A stretch of 6,785 bases of DNA. It comes from JAIOPA01 sp036522895. GTDB lineage: Bacteria > Eisenbacteria > RBG-16-71-46. Both the position numbers and the translations under genes were made by a program. Below the pieces are notes generated by a model that searched no databases, had not been told where the DNA came from, and saw only the letters and a program-made list of their open reading frames with translations. The stretch spans positions 1 to 6,785 of the forward strand of contig DATDEX010000325.1 of assembly GCA_036522895.1 (NCBI GenBank), given 5' to 3'. Shown here piece after piece: positions 5,997-6,785 of the stretch (positions are counted from its first letter, which is position 1; each line of letters starts with the position of its first letter).

Positions 5997-6713
5997 ATGC
6001 CCGCGTCTGAGCTCGTGGTCGACATCGTCATTCCGGCTCGCGATGAGGCGGGGGCGTTGCCGCTTGTGCTGGCGGCGATCCCTCGCGCGGGGGAGGGGTG
6101 GCGGGTTCGGCGGGTCGTTGTGGTCGACAACGGGTCGCGGGACGGGACGGGGGAGGTGGCGCGCTCGGGCGGGGCGGACGTCTTGAGCGAGCCGGTGGCG
6201 GGGTATGGGCGGGCGTGCCTGGCGGGCATGGCCTCGCTTCGCTCGGCGCCGCCCTCGGCGGTCGTGTTTCTCGATGCGGACCACAGCGATGATCCGGCCG
6301 AGCTGCCGTTGTTGCTGGCGCCGCTGGTTTCCGGGGCGGCGGAGCTGGTGATCGGGTCGCGGGTGCTGGGGGCGCGCGAGCGCGGGGCGTTCACGCCCGT
6401 TCAGACGCTCGGAAACTGGGTCGCGTCGCGACTCCTGCGGCTCTTCTGGGGCGTTCGCGCGACCGACCTGGGACCGTTTCGCGCGGTGCGCTGGGAGACG
6501 CTCGAGGCGCTCCGCATGCGTGACCGCGACTTCGGCTGGACCGCGGAGATGCAGGCGCGCGCCGCGCACCTTCGTCTGCCGCTCTCCGAAGTGCCCGTGA
6601 GCTACCGGCGCCGGCGGCACGGGCGCTCGAAGATCGCGGGGACGCTCACCGGCTCGGTGCGAGCGGGCTGGAAGATCCTCGCGACGCTCGTGCGCGTGCG
6701 CGTGGGGCTCTGA
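5997..6713 (+). CDS. Family 2 glycosyltransferase (GT-A fold), soluble
   Basis: 238 residues from ATG 5997. The frame stays open back to 5688, but that upstream part is translated repeat DNA (Pro/Gly/Arg-rich), so the start is placed where the GT2 fold begins. N-terminal VDIVIPARDEAGALPLVL (8-25) and VVVVDNGSRDGT (40-51) form the nucleotide-sugar binding Rossmann-like half. FLDADHSDDP (91-100) carries the metal-binding D93-x-D95. ELVIGSRVLG, TDLGPFRAVRW (156-166), GWTAEMQARA (180-189, probable catalytic-helix region) and VSYRRRRHGRSKI (201-213) follow the order seen in DPM1/polyprenyl-phosphate-sugar-synthase-like GT2 proteins. There is no membrane segment, so it is probably cytosolic or peripheral. 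The donor and acceptor cannot be read from sequence; a nucleotide sugar transferred to a lipid carrier or envelope glycan is an inference. GGGG 5983-5986 ten bases upstream may serve as a weak Shine-Dalgarno sequence. Confidence 0.88.
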   Translation: MPASELVVDIVIPARDEAGALPLVLAAIPRAGEGWRVRRVVVVDNGSRDGTGEVARSGGADVLSEPVAGYGRACLAGMASLRSAPPSAVVFLDADHSDDPAELPLLLAPLVSGAAELVIGSRVLGARERGAFTPVQTLGNWVASRLLRLFWGVRATDLGPFRAVRWETLEALRMRDRDFGWTAEMQARAAHLRLPLSEVPVSYRRRRHGRSKIAGTLTGSVRAGWKILATLVRVRVGL

Positions 6714-6715
6714 GC

Positions 6716-6733
6716 CGGCGCGACGTCGCGCCG
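6716..6733. other. Perfect 18-bp palindrome after the glycosyltransferase
   Basis: CGGCGCGACGTCGCGCCG is its own reverse complement and begins two bases after the stop codon. As RNA it gives a seven-pair stem with an ACGT loop. No T run follows, so it is either a U-less terminator/processing hairpin or a protein-binding dyad. The remaining bases to the window end (6734-6785) hold no gene I can support. Confidence 0.55.
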
Positions 6734-6785
6734 AACGCGATGCCACGATCGGCCGGCGGCCGCGCCGGTGGACGCGTGTGCCGCG

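Noticed and set aside
6098..6713. Suspicion that the glycosyltransferase is broken by a frameshift, because its 5' half has different codon texture (many GGG/GCG runs)
   Set aside because: Reading the single frame gives all expected GT2 motifs in order to a proper stop, so the gene is intact.
6740..6785. Possible start of a next + strand gene (ATG 6740, open to the window end)
   Set aside because: Only 15 codons are visible, with no Shine-Dalgarno sequence and Arg/Gly-rich composition. It cannot be told from chance.

Overview
The window is GC-rich throughout (about 70% by eye) and reads almost entirely on the + strand. It holds three complete or near-complete genes and the 3' part of a fourth. 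The encoded exported M16-type protein with a signal peptide points to a Gram-negative-type bacterium. Tandem M16 genes with a LolA-like tail, a bacterial-type pyruvate phosphate dikinase and a GC-rich repeat cluster would fit an uncultured high-GC lineage (an Eisenbacteria/Gemmatimonadota/Myxococcota-like guess). No marker gene is present to settle the taxonomy.

Layout. (1) 2-562 is the C-terminal end of an M16 (insulinase/pitrilysin-type) zinc peptidase subunit; its catalytic half lies upstream of the window. (2) 559-2661 overlaps it by ATGA. It is an exported M16-like protein that has lost the HxxEH zinc site and carries a C-terminal LolA-like/outer-membrane-lipoprotein-sorting-like domain. 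The pair probably forms an active/inactive heterodimer in the periplasm. (3) 2662-2773 is a short intergenic leader with two hairpins and a good Shine-Dalgarno sequence. (4) 2774-5662 is ppdK, pyruvate phosphate dikinase. All its catalytic residues are intact, but it is longer than usual because of an N-terminal extension and two insertions in the C-terminal domain. (5) 5663-5996 is a 334-base non-coding stretch packed with four copies of a GC-rich palindromic repeat: two direct tandem copies, a central hairpin, then two inverted copies. (6) 5997-6713 is a soluble family 2 glycosyltransferase whose ribosome-binding region is the edge of the last repeat copy. (7) 6714-6785 starts with a perfect 18-bp palindrome and holds no gene I can support.

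The two M16 genes are clearly one translationally coupled unit. ppdK (central carbon metabolism: PEP/pyruvate interconversion) and the glycosyltransferase (probably cell-envelope glycan or lipid-linked sugar synthesis) have no obvious functional link to them or to each other. They are separated by structured intergenic DNA and are probably independent units. The most noteworthy structure is the REP/BIME-like repeat cluster at 5686-5991. The degenerate M16 partner and the PPDK insertions come next. I see no new defence, mobile or RNA-guided system in this window.
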